From Parasulfitobacter algicola (lineage in GTDB: Bacteria; Pseudomonadota; Alphaproteobacteria; Rhodobacterales; Rhodobacteraceae), in the NCBI RefSeq assembly GCF_013315265.1, contig NZ_JABUFE010000003.1, positions 124,001-188,000 of the forward strand: 64,000 nt of DNA, in the 5' to 3' direction. Both the position numbers and the translations under genes were made by a program. A model generated the notes under the pieces. It ran no database searches. It was not told the DNA's origin and worked only from the letters and a program-made list of their open reading frames with translations. Of this stretch, positions 9,592 through 17,597 are shown piece after piece (positions within the stretch are counted from its first letter, which is position 1; every line of letters starts with the position of its first letter).

Positions 9592-10464
9592 TTGGTCGAC
9601 AGCTATCAGGATATAACAGTGCGCCCTGAAGATGACCCGGATTTTGTGCCCTATGACAAGCGCAGGCTTTCTTATGCGAATACATTTCGCAATCCGTGGA
9701 AATCAAATCTGATCCGGACGATGGAGTGGGCAACGGGCAAGTTGACCTTATTGCGTTTGATCCGAAAGTTTGAACGCATTGGTGCGCCACACGGACAAGC
9801 GTTCTGGCGCCAAGCGTTGGACCTGATGGGTATTCCGCTTCTGACGCCGCAAAATCAAATTGAACACATCCCCGCATCGGGTCCTGTGATAATCGTGGCC
9901 AATCATCCGCATGGCCTTGTGGATGGTATGGTTCTGGCTGATCTGATTGGACGTGTGCGTACAGACTATAAAATCCTGACAAGGTCTCTGCTGACAGGCG
10001 TTGAGGAAATTGAGCAATTCATGATCCCTGTGCCGTTTCCTCATGAAGAGGATGCATTGAAGAAAAACTTAGAAATGCGCAAAGACGCGATGGATCATCT
10101 GAAGAAAAATGGCGCAATCATTCTTTTTCCATCTGGTGTTGTCGCATCTGCAAAAACCATGTTCGGTCCCGCGATTGAGGCTGAGTGGAATCCATTTACT
10201 GCAAAGATGATCCAACGATCCGGTGCGACTGTGGTGCCCGTTTATTTCCCAGGGCAAAATTCACGCCTGTATCAGATTGCCAATAAAATCTCGGCCACGC
10301 TGCGGCAGGGATTGCTGATTTATGAAGTTGTCCACGCGTTGAACAGGCCGCAAAGCCCTGTTGTTGGCGAACCGCTTGATGGTGATGAGATCAAAGAATG
10401 GTCGGACAATCCGCGCGGGTTTGTAAGTTGGCTACGCGATCACACTTTAGGCCTTAAACCATAA
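9592..10464 (+). CDS. Lysophospholipid acyltransferase family protein
   Basis: This 290-residue PlsC-like protein has the acyltransferase block I as NHPHGLVDGMVL (H-x4-D) near residue 103, block III-like IILFPSGV near 180 and a following VPVYFPGQNSRL segment. It therefore probably transfers an acyl chain to a lysophospholipid or a related membrane lipid such as an ornithine or glutamine lipid precursor; the acceptor cannot be told. The likely start is a TTG at 9592 preceded by an AAGG/AGGTGA region. It follows HPr by 27 bases on the same strand and may be cotranscribed, although its role is unrelated to the phosphotransferase genes. Confidence 0.85.
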   Translation: MVDSYQDITVRPEDDPDFVPYDKRRLSYANTFRNPWKSNLIRTMEWATGKLTLLRLIRKFERIGAPHGQAFWRQALDLMGIPLLTPQNQIEHIPASGPVIIVANHPHGLVDGMVLADLIGRVRTDYKILTRSLLTGVEEIEQFMIPVPFPHEEDALKKNLEMRKDAMDHLKKNGAIILFPSGVVASAKTMFGPAIEAEWNPFTAKMIQRSGATVVPVYFPGQNSRLYQIANKISATLRQGLLIYEVVHALNRPQSPVVGEPLDGDEIKEWSDNPRGFVSWLRDHTLGLKP

Positions 10465-10532
10465 AGTATCATACACAGGCTTGCTGAGCGCTGTCTCGTA
10501 TTGTTTGAATACTTGGCAAAGGTTAGGCACTG

Positions 10533-11408
10533 CTAGCGCGTTGGCACTGGTACATCACCACGATAATCATAAAAGCCGCGATCCGTTTTACGGCCAAGCC
10601 ACCCAGCTTCAACGTATTTTGTCAGCAAAGGGCAGGGGCGATATTTTGTGTCTGCAAGACCGTCGTGAAGCACATTCATAATCGCAAGACAGGTATCCAG
10701 ACCTATAAAATCAGCCAGCTCAAGTGGGCCCATTGGGTGATTGGCGCCAAGCTTCATGGATGTATCGATTGATTTGACCGATCCAACACCTTCGTAAAGG
10801 GTATATATCGCTTCGTTAATCATGGGCATCAAAATGCGGTTCACGATAAAGGCGGGAAAATCTTCGGCTGTGGCTGAGGTTTTTCCGAGTTTTTCAACAA
10901 CTTTCAAACAAGCATCAAAGGTTTGGGCATCGGTGGCAATCCCACGGATTAGCTCAACCAGCTGCATAATGGGCACAGGGTTCATAAAGTGGAAGCCCAT
11001 GAATTTTTCAGGTCTGTCTGTGCGTGACGCAAGACGGGTGATCGAAATAGACGACGTATTCGATGTCAGTATGGTGTGTGGCAGTAAATGCGGTTGAAGA
11101 TCTTCAAAAATCGCGGTTTTGATCGTCTCGCGTTCTGTTGCGGCTTCGATCACCAGATCACTTTGCCCAAGATCGGGTAGCTTCAGGGTTGTCGTAATGC
11201 GCCCCAATGCATCATTTTTCTGGCTTTCGGTGATTTTATCGCGGCTTACCTGACGGTCCAGATTTGCGGAAATCAAGGCTTGGGCTTTATCCAGGTTATC
11301 CGCGCTGACGTCATTCAAAAGGACATCATATCCTGCCAGCGAAAAGACATGAGCGATGCCACTGCCCATCTGCCCTGCGCCAACAACGCCGACTTTTTGG
11401 ATTTCCAT
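10533..11408 (-). CDS. 3-hydroxybutyryl-CoA dehydrogenase
   Basis: The 291-residue enzyme has an N-terminal Rossmann fold (VGVVGAGQMGSGIAHVF) and a C-terminal helical domain with the family signature DFPAFIVNRILMPMINEA followed by the GANHPMGPLELADFIGLD segment. It oxidises or forms 3-hydroxyacyl-CoA of short chain length with NAD(P), linking butanoate or polyhydroxybutyrate metabolism and beta-oxidation. The frame runs ten codons further upstream, but the ATG at 11408 directly precedes the nucleotide-binding fold and has AGGA about 9 bases upstream. It faces the acyltransferase gene tail to tail, and is followed upstream by the cytochrome b561-YceI gene on the same strand with 64 bases between. 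Confidence 0.92.
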   Translation of the reverse strand: MEIQKVGVVGAGQMGSGIAHVFSLAGYDVLLNDVSADNLDKAQALISANLDRQVSRDKITESQKNDALGRITTTLKLPDLGQSDLVIEAATERETIKTAIFEDLQPHLLPHTILTSNTSSISITRLASRTDRPEKFMGFHFMNPVPIMQLVELIRGIATDAQTFDACLKVVEKLGKTSATAEDFPAFIVNRILMPMINEAIYTLYEGVGSVKSIDTSMKLGANHPMGPLELADFIGLDTCLAIMNVLHDGLADTKYRPCPLLTKYVEAGWLGRKTDRGFYDYRGDVPVPTR

Positions 11409-11472
11409 AATCACGTCCTTTAGCCTGTTTGCGTGCAACTATGCCCAGCTGGGGACCGGCTGCAAGGGCGAA

Positions 11473-12702
11473 TTACGGGGTTCGGGTGGCTGTCAGTTCG
11501 ATATTCACCTGAACCTCAAACGCCAGGTTGCTGGCATCGCTGATATTGTCGCCAATGCCAAAGGTGCGACGATCCAGCGTCGTTCTGCCGGTCATGTCTG
11601 CGACATCACCATCAACGGTTAAGGTGAATGGAAAGCTGATCGGTGTTTCGACATCTTTCAGCGTCAAAACCCCATCAGCGACATATATCCCATCATCCTG
11701 GGACGTAATGTCGGCTGTGAATGTCGCGGTCGGAAAGTTTTCGGCATTGAAAAAATCTGGTCCAAGCGCTTGGCCCGTGACTGACCCAAGGCTAAGGGAC
11801 GGGATTGCGACTGTTACTTCGACATCGCCCGCCGGTGTAAACGGATCTTGTGGTTCAAAATTGATCGCGGCGGTCCAATCGGCAAAGCTGCCTGTCACTT
11901 CATTACCGAACTGCGTTACAGATATGCCTAGTGTTCCGGTTTGAACCTGCCAGCCGGTTTCAACCTGATCAAGCTGCGCAATGGGGGCAGACGTACTGTG
12001 ATCATGTGCGAAAAGCCCAAGTGCCATGCCAACACCCAAGGCCGCAACATAGACGCCTATGGCCGTCACAAACGGTAAGATCACCCCTTTGTGCTGTGCA
12101 GTGTTAGCGGTTTGTGCCCGGCCCGGTAACATCCGGCGCAGGGTGGCGTCGCGGTCAACAAAATGATGTTTCAGCGCACCTGCGACATGCAGCAGGAAGG
12201 CCAGCACAAGCACACGTTCAAAAATCATATGCAGGCTGGCAAATGTATGTGCGATACTGGGATCCTTAGGTACAAAAGGCAGACTTTGGCCAAAGGGCCA
12301 CCATATGGGTGCAAAACCTGTGGTCGCCGCGTGATGTATCCAACCTGTCATGGGCACAAGCACTAAGGATGCGTAAAGTAGCCAATGCACAGTTGCGGCT
12401 GCGAAGTGTTCAATTGGTTTATGGCTTGCCAGGGGGGCGGGTTTAGGTTGGGTGATCGTCCAAAGTATACGCCCCAGGGCCAGGAAAAAGATCGTTACGC
12501 CAATTGTTTTATGCATTGAAAACAGAAATGCGGCCAATTCCACTTGGTCTTGTGTTGTCGCGATCGACGGATCTTCGATCTGATGGGCTATGTTATGGCC
12601 GATCACGCCAAGGGGGATCACCGTCAGGATCAGCAAAACGATCGCCCAGTGAAAGGACTTTGCCAAAGTTCCATAAGATGTTGTCGTGTTCGAAAGTGCC
12701 AT
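11473..12702 (-). CDS. Cytochrome b561-YceI fusion protein
   Basis: The 409-residue protein joins two domains. Residues ~5-180 form a four-helix cytochrome b561-type membrane domain, with FHWAIVLLIL, FSMHKTIGV, FAAATVHWLLY and LLHVAGALKHHF supplying likely haem histidines. Residues ~235-409 form a YceI lipocalin-like domain with TGTLGISVTQFG, FTADITSQDDG and the closing GIGDNISDASNLAFEVQVNIELTA. A further membrane helix near 205-225 separates them and places YceI in the periplasm. YceI proteins bind isoprenoid quinones or lipids, so the fusion suggests electron exchange between a bound quinone and the membrane haems. Fusions of this kind occur in Roseobacters; the physiological role is not established. 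Confidence 0.88.
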   Translation of the reverse strand: MALSNTTTSYGTLAKSFHWAIVLLILTVIPLGVIGHNIAHQIEDPSIATTQDQVELAAFLFSMHKTIGVTIFFLALGRILWTITQPKPAPLASHKPIEHFAAATVHWLLYASLVLVPMTGWIHHAATTGFAPIWWPFGQSLPFVPKDPSIAHTFASLHMIFERVLVLAFLLHVAGALKHHFVDRDATLRRMLPGRAQTANTAQHKGVILPFVTAIGVYVAALGVGMALGLFAHDHSTSAPIAQLDQVETGWQVQTGTLGISVTQFGNEVTGSFADWTAAINFEPQDPFTPAGDVEVTVAIPSLSLGSVTGQALGPDFFNAENFPTATFTADITSQDDGIYVADGVLTLKDVETPISFPFTLTVDGDVADMTGRTTLDRRTFGIGDNISDASNLAFEVQVNIELTATRTP

Positions 12703-12759
12703 AAGTCTACCCTTAACCAGTTATGGCCAAGGTAACCTGTTCTGAAACATGTTCAAACC

Positions 12760-12790
12760 AAAGTTCTGCACATGGTATGTGCAGAACTTT
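12760..12790. terminator. 14-bp perfect inverted repeat after an unknown operon
   Basis: AAAGTTCTGCACAT and its exact complement ATGTGCAGAACTTT flank a three-base loop. The site lies 9 bases beyond the stop of the unknown membrane-protein gene and 57 bases upstream of the b561-YceI start, both on the minus strand. It is the strongest hairpin in this part of the window and probably ends the two-gene transcript, though the T tract after it is weak (TTTGGTTTG on the minus strand). An operator role for a dimeric regulator cannot be excluded. Confidence 0.6.
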
Positions 12791-12798
12791 GTACCAGC

Positions 12799-13296
12799 TT
12801 AGGATGGCGCAGGCGTGCCACCACCAGGATTTGTCGGGTCTTTTGATCTGACAAACTTCATTAGTATTGTCCGCAGTGCGTTGAAAATTGGCCAGGATAA
12901 TGTGCCCATCATCATTACGATACCCAAAGCAAACATTTTCTTGGACAATGGCGCTGCGCCATCTGCATAGGCCAGGATTTGATCTAAAACCGGCATTGGG
13001 CTTGATCCCCAATCGCCGGACAACGTGAAAGACCATGCCGGGCTGGATAGAAAAAACATCACAACCGAAGCGACCCCGACCTTGGACCAATGCGTTTTCC
13101 CGTTCAGTTTTAAAACGCAAGCAACCATGACGCCGAATGCGAAAACGCACGCTGCTAAAACAATAACAGCCAATTCACGACTCATATCTATGCCCGCAAA
13201 GCTGACCAGAGTTTGCAAAGCCCCTTCGATATTGGCGTCTTGGGGGGTGATGACAGTTCCAGCTGTAAGTTGTTCAGATGAAATTGTGGGTGCCAT
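12799..13296 (-). CDS. Unknown membrane protein, three predicted helices
   Basis: I do not recognise this 165-residue protein. It has a polar N-terminus of ~38 residues, hydrophobic segments near 40-62 (ELAVIVLAACVFAFGVMVAC), 74-90 (ASVVMFFLSSPAWSF) and 118-138 (FALGIVMMMGTLSWPIF), and a Gly/Pro-rich tail ending PGGGTPAPS. The start has AAAGGAAA about 7 bases upstream. It follows a gene for a secreted protein by 21 bases, so the two likely work together at the envelope. Small size, several helices and a periplasmic partner could suit part of a pilus or secretion assembly, but no motif shows that. Confidence 0.7.
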   Translation of the reverse strand: MAPTISSEQLTAGTVITPQDANIEGALQTLVSFAGIDMSRELAVIVLAACVFAFGVMVACVLKLNGKTHWSKVGVASVVMFFLSSPAWSFTLSGDWGSSPMPVLDQILAYADGAAPLSKKMFALGIVMMMGTLSWPIFNALRTILMKFVRSKDPTNPGGGTPAPS

Positions 13297-13317
13297 ATCT
13301 AATTTCCTTTCCCACTC

Positions 13318-13749
13318 TTATTGTTGTGTAAACAGGTTGCTGGGACGCGATGCTTTGCCCCATTCTGTCCATCCAAGCGTTGCTTTTGACGCATTAACTG
13401 CGCGTGGGTTCTTGATCTGAATCCAGCGTATTGTCTGGTTATTCTGCCAGATGTCGACATAGTCGCCGACAATCAGCGTATTTGGCAGCCGCATGGTTGC
13501 AGGTTGTACAACGAACCCGTTGCCACTTTTGGGGTCGGGTTTAAGTGGATGAAGGGCAATACCACCACTTTCAACGCGCAAAGCTGCTTTGGCACGGGGC
13601 ATTTGTGTAAAAACAGCGTTCGGAGGACCAGAATAAAGAACCACATTTTGGCGTGGTGTGATCATCATTCCTTTGGGGGAGGGCAAGACCTTTTCGGCAA
13701 TCGCAACTTGTGTAAATAACATAAAAAACAGCAATAATAAGCGTTTCAT
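13318..13749 (-). CDS. Unknown secreted protein
   Basis: The 143-residue product begins with a clear Sec signal peptide (MKRLLLLFFMLFTQVAIAEK, cleavage expected after AIA). The mature part is ~124 residues, has no cysteine and contains a segment VGDYVDIWQNNQTIRWIQI that resembles a small beta-barrel strand pattern; no family is recognised. It is the first gene of a two-gene minus-strand operon with the three-helix membrane protein. The upstream region (13750-13895) is A+T-rich and is shared with the divergent fabD gene. Start choice is supported by the signal peptide rather than by a strong ribosome binding site. Confidence 0.7.
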   Translation of the reverse strand: MKRLLLLFFMLFTQVAIAEKVLPSPKGMMITPRQNVVLYSGPPNAVFTQMPRAKAALRVESGGIALHPLKPDPKSGNGFVVQPATMRLPNTLIVGDYVDIWQNNQTIRWIQIKNPRAVNASKATLGWTEWGKASRPSNLFTQQ

Positions 13750-13895
13750 AGCAATCTCGATTCTAAAATAAATTTTGCAAAAATAAAAAATGAATGAGGC
13801 TTGATATCATAGAATCGCAAAAGCTCCAAATTTTATCCTGACCATTGCCCGTACAGGGCGCGCTTGTTAGACCGCAGTGGGACAGGAGGAGTTTG

Positions 13896-14831
13896 ATGAA
13901 AGCATTCGTATTTCCGGGCCAAGGGGCCCAGACGATCGGAATGGGTAAAGCCTTGGCCGATGCATACCCTGCATCCAAAGCGGTGTTTGATGAGGTGGAC
14001 GATGCGCTGGGCGAAGCCTTAAGCGTATTGATCTGGGAGGGTGATCAGGACCAGCTGACACTGACCCAGAACGCACAACCCGCGCTGATGGCAACATCTT
14101 TGGCGGCTGTACGTGCCCTTGAAACCGAAGGCGTGACCATCGATGCTGCATCTTTTGTGGCGGGCCATTCCTTGGGTGAATATTCGGCACTGGCCGCAGC
14201 GGGTGTTTTTAGCGTTGGTGACACGGCCAGACTTCTGCGCACACGCGGATTGGCCATGCAAGAGGCGGTGCCAGTCGGTGTCGGTGCCATGGCGGCTTTG
14301 CTTGGTCTTGATTTTGCGACGGCCCAGACCGTTGCTGATGAAGCATCACAAGGTGAAGTTTGCCAAGCGGCTAACGACAACGATCCCGGTCAGGTTGTCG
14401 TATCTGGCCATAAGGCAGCAGTTGAGCGTGCAGTTGAAATCGCCAAGGAAAAAGGGGCAAAGCGCGCAGTTTTGTTGCCAGTCAGCGCCCCGTTTCATTG
14501 CAGCCTGATGGAGCCTGCTGCGAAAATCATGGCAGATGCCCTGTCAAATGTGAACATGAATGCACCCGTCGTACCATTGGTTGCCAACGTTCTGGCCAGT
14601 GATGTCAGTGATCCAACCACAATCAGATCGTTGCTTGTTGAACAGGTCACAGGATCAGTGCGTTGGCGCGAATCTGTGGAATGGATGGCAGGCAAGGGCG
14701 TGACCGAAATATGGGAAATTGGGGCAGGCAAGGCTTTATCGGGCATGATCAGGCGTATTGATAAATCTGTTGTTATGCGTGCAATTGGCACACCAGATGA
14801 TGTCAAAGCCGCAATTGAAAGTTTAAGCTGA
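13896..14831 (+). CDS. fabD: Malonyl-CoA:ACP transacylase
   Basis: The 311-residue cytoplasmic enzyme moves malonyl from CoA to acyl carrier protein for fatty acid synthesis. It shows FPGQGAQTIGMG at the N-terminus, the nucleophile Ser92 in AGHSLGEYSA, the arginine/histidine region with PVSAPFHCSLM and the C-terminal WEIGAGKALSGMIRR. The ATG at 13896 has AGGAGG about 8 bases upstream; a frame extension upstream is ignored. It heads the fab cluster and is followed 10 bases later by fabG. It is divergent from the two unknown envelope genes. Confidence 0.97.
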   Translation: MKAFVFPGQGAQTIGMGKALADAYPASKAVFDEVDDALGEALSVLIWEGDQDQLTLTQNAQPALMATSLAAVRALETEGVTIDAASFVAGHSLGEYSALAAAGVFSVGDTARLLRTRGLAMQEAVPVGVGAMAALLGLDFATAQTVADEASQGEVCQAANDNDPGQVVVSGHKAAVERAVEIAKEKGAKRAVLLPVSAPFHCSLMEPAAKIMADALSNVNMNAPVVPLVANVLASDVSDPTTIRSLLVEQVTGSVRWRESVEWMAGKGVTEIWEIGAGKALSGMIRRIDKSVVMRAIGTPDDVKAAIESLS

Positions 14832-14841
14832 AGGGACGAAC

Positions 14842-15579
14842 ATGTTTGATCTAAAGGAAAAAAATGCGCTGATCACGGGGGCGTCGGGTGGAATTGGCGG
14901 CGATATTGCAAAGATGTTGCACGGGGCAGGTGCCACTGTCGGGATTTCGGGAACACGTGTTGAACCGCTTGAGGCATTGGCCGCTGAACTGGGTGAGCGC
15001 GTTCATATTCTGCCCTGTAATCTTAGCGATGCCGAAGCGGTCGACGCGCTACCCAAACAGGCGGCCGAAGCGATGGGATCAGTGGATATTCTGGTCAACA
15101 ATGCTGGTATTACCCGCGATAACCTGTTCATGCGCATGTCAGATGACGAATGGCAAAGCGTGATCAATGTAAACCTGACGGCGACCATGAAACTGTGCAA
15201 AGGCGTGTTGCGTGGAATGATGAAGGCACGTTGGGGTCGGATTGTGAATATCAGCTCGGTCGTGGGTGCAACGGGTAATCCAGGACAGGCAAACTATGCT
15301 GCGTCCAAAGCAGGTATGGTTGGTATGTCAAAATCCCTTGCCTATGAGGTTGCCAGCCGTGGTATCACCGTCAATTGTGTGGCACCTGGCTTTATCACTA
15401 CTGCAATGACTGACAAGCTGACCGATGATCAAAAGGATGCGATTCTCAAGCAAGTCCCCGCCGGTCGCATGGGCGATCCTTCGGAAATTGCATCGGCTGT
15501 TTTATATCTGGCCAGCGCTGAAGGTGGCTATGTCACAGGCACCACACTGCATGTGAATGGTGGCATGGCAATGCTTTAG
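14842..15579 (+). CDS. fabG: 3-oxoacyl-ACP reductase
   Basis: This 245-residue short-chain dehydrogenase has the cofactor motif TGASGGIGG near residue 12, NNAGI near 87, catalytic Ser in NISSVVG and the YAASKAG Tyr/Lys pair near 151-155. It reduces 3-oxoacyl-ACP with NADPH in each elongation cycle. The C-terminal TGTTLHVNGGMAML is typical of FabG. It lies 10 bases after fabD and 289 bases before acpP, the order expected in alphaproteobacteria. Confidence 0.96.
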   Translation: MFDLKEKNALITGASGGIGGDIAKMLHGAGATVGISGTRVEPLEALAAELGERVHILPCNLSDAEAVDALPKQAAEAMGSVDILVNNAGITRDNLFMRMSDDEWQSVINVNLTATMKLCKGVLRGMMKARWGRIVNISSVVGATGNPGQANYAASKAGMVGMSKSLAYEVASRGITVNCVAPGFITTAMTDKLTDDQKDAILKQVPAGRMGDPSEIASAVLYLASAEGGYVTGTTLHVNGGMAML

Positions 15580-15710
15580 AAATAAGCTGATCCCCTGATT
15601 TTTGATACATCTGATAGGATGTGCAAAAGTGGGGGAATTGCAGTATTGACTTGAAACTTGGCGCTGGAATAGGCACGTACTGCAGACTGTTGCCGCTAAG
15701 TTGAAAGCGT

Positions 15711-15738
15711 TTGCCTTCGCGTATTGTTGTGCTATAGG
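15711..15738 (+). promoter_or_regulatory. Candidate acpP promoter in the fabG-acpP space
   Basis: The 289-base space 15580-15868 contains no gene. TTGCCT (15711-15716) and TATAGG (15733-15738) are spaced by 16 bases and could form a sigma-70 promoter that gives acpP the high expression it normally has. The leader that would follow contains two short hairpins, GGCCCTG-GAT-CAGGGCC (15784-15800) and GCCC-GTTT-GGGC (15809-15820), before the ribosome binding region GAGGA of acpP. This is a pattern match only. Confidence 0.4.
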
Positions 15739-15868
15739 CGGCGCAGATTGGCCGCGAGGTCGCGAGAATGCGATGGACGGTGGGGCCCTGGATCAGGGCC
15801 GATGAGACGCCCGTTTGGGCATTGAAAAAAGACTGGGCCATTGCCCTTGAACATAATGAGGACTGGAT

Positions 15869-16105
15869 ATGAGCGACGTCGCAGATCGCGTTAAAAAGAT
15901 CGTTGTAGAGCACCTTGGTGTTGAAGAAGACAAAGTTGTGGACAATGCATCTTTCATTGATGACCTGGGCGCAGACAGTCTTGACACTGTTGAGCTGGTT
16001 ATGGCGTTCGAAGAAGAATTCGGCATTGAAATTCCCGATGATGCGGCTGAAACCATTCAGACGTTTGGCGATGCTGTAAAATTCATCAACGAAGCAGCAG
16101 CTTAG
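15869..16105 (+). CDS. acpP: Acyl carrier protein
   Basis: The 78-residue acidic protein carries the 4'-phosphopantetheine attachment serine Ser37 in the DSL motif ([10 protein letters not shown]). It is the acyl shuttle for fatty acid synthesis and is encoded between fabG and fabF as usual. Its ATG follows GAGGA. A rho-independent terminator follows directly, so it can be made in large amounts independently of fabF. Confidence 0.97.
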   Translation: MSDVADRVKKIVVEHLGVEEDKVVDNASFIDDLGADSLDTVELVMAFEEEFGIEIPDDAAETIQTFGDAVKFINEAAA

Positions 16106-16128
16106 TCATCATAACGATATTTCGAAAC

Positions 16129-16155
16129 AACGGCGTCCTTTGGGCGCCGTTTTTT
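16129..16155 (+). terminator. Rho-independent terminator after acpP
   Basis: AACGGCGTCC and GGGCGCCGTT form a 10-bp stem (one G-T pair) around a TTT loop, followed by six T residues. This is a textbook intrinsic terminator 24 bases after the acpP stop, and it separates acpP from fabF. Confidence 0.88.
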
Positions 16156-16337
16156 GCTTTAATACAAAACCTTTGCGTTTTTTTCGTAAGGCCATAATGG
16201 TTGGGAATGATCAGTTATTTATCATTCACGCCGTAAGGTTACGGCATAGCCTTGCTTAAACTTAGATATGTGGTCTTGCCCTGTGGGGCTATCGCGCGGT
16301 ATCTAGGGCGAAACCTGACGGAGAGATGGGGGACAAT

Positions 16338-17597
16338 ATGCGACGAGTGGTAGTAACGGGCCTGGGAATGGTCACCCCGTTGGCATGTGGTGTAGAACAC
16401 ACATGGAGCCGCCTTTTGGAAGGCCAATCTGGTGCAGGCACCATCACACGATTTGATGCAGGCCATCTGGCAACGACTTATGCTTGCGAGATACCGTTTG
16501 GCGACGGTTCGGATGGTACTTTCAACCCAGATGATTGGATGGAACCGAAAGAACGTCGCAAAGTCGATGATTTCATTCTATACGGCATTTCTGCGGCAGA
16601 ACAGGCCGTGACAGATGCGGGTTGGACGCCCGAAGATGAAGAAAGCCGCGTGCGCACGGGGGTCATGATTGGATCCGGCATTGGTGGTTTGAACACGATT
16701 GCAGAAACTGCCCTTCTTGTTAAAGAACGCGGTCCGCGCCGTGTTTCGCCGTTTTTTATTCCTGGCGCTTTGATCAACCTGATCAGCGGGCAAGTCAGCA
16801 TTAAATATGGCTTCAAAGGGCCAAACCACGCGGTTGTGACAGCCTGTTCCACAGGCGCACACGCGATCGGTGATGCGTCGCGTCTGATCATGATGGATGA
16901 TGCGGATGTTATGATTGCTGGTGGTGCGGAAAGCCCGATCAGTGAACTGGGTATTGCCGGATTCAATGCTTGCCGGGCGCTTTCCACGAAGCGTGGAAAT
17001 GAACCCGAAATGGCCAGCCGCCCCTGGGACGAAGACCGTGATGGCTTTGTCATGGGCGAAGGCGCGGGCGTGGTTGTTCTGGAAGAATATGAACACGCAA
17101 TGGCGCGTGGTGCCAAAATCTATGCCGAAGTTCTGGGTTATGGGATGTCAGGTGATGCATATCACATTACAGCCCCGCCCCCCGATCACGAGGGGGCCGA
17201 ACGTGCCATGCGGGCCGCTTTGCGACATGCCAAGCTAAAACCGTCTGACATCGATTATCTGAACGCCCATGGTACATCGACTATGGCCGACACGATTGAG
17301 TTGGGTGCGGTTGAACGGATGATGGGGGATGATGCAGATCGTGCCACGATGAGTTCAACCAAGTCGTCAATCGGTCATTTGCTAGGGGCCGCAGGCGCCG
17401 TGGAAAGCATATTTTCGGTGCTGGCGATCCGCGATCAGGTTGCGCCACCCACGATTAATCTGGATACGCCATCTGTGCAAAGCCCGATTCATCTTGCGCC
17501 AAACGCAAAGCATGAGCGTGAGATCAAAGTGGCCCTCTCAAACTCATTCGGGTTTGGCGGAACCAATGCATCACTTGTTTTTGGAAAGGTCGACTGA
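16338..17597 (+). CDS. fabF: 3-oxoacyl-ACP synthase II
   Basis: The 419-residue condensing enzyme extends acyl-ACP with malonyl-ACP. The catalytic triad is visible: Cys170 in TACSTGAHAIG, His in NAHGTSTMADTIE and His in SSIGHLLGAAGAVES. The C-terminus has the usual NSFGFGGTNASL. An ATG four codons upstream (16326) is in frame, but the ATG at 16338 matches the family start MRRVVVTGLG. Its stop overlaps the mltG start (TGATG). Transcription must begin after the acpP terminator, in 16156-16337, or arise from read-through. Confidence 0.96.
   Translation: MRRVVVTGLGMVTPLACGVEHTWSRLLEGQSGAGTITRFDAGHLATTYACEIPFGDGSDGTFNPDDWMEPKERRKVDDFILYGISAAEQAVTDAGWTPEDEESRVRTGVMIGSGIGGLNTIAETALLVKERGPRRVSPFFIPGALINLISGQVSIKYGFKGPNHAVVTACSTGAHAIGDASRLIMMDDADVMIAGGAESPISELGIAGFNACRALSTKRGNEPEMASRPWDEDRDGFVMGEGAGVVVLEEYEHAMARGAKIYAEVLGYGMSGDAYHITAPPPDHEGAERAMRAALRHAKLKPSDIDYLNAHGTSTMADTIELGAVERMMGDDADRATMSSTKSSIGHLLGAAGAVESIFSVLAIRDQVAPPTINLDTPSVQSPIHLAPNAKHEREIKVALSNSFGFGGTNASLVFGKVD

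Noticed and set aside
16478-17116. Long antisense frame opposite fabF
   Set aside because: It is a shadow of biased codon use in a strongly supported gene; no family resemblance.
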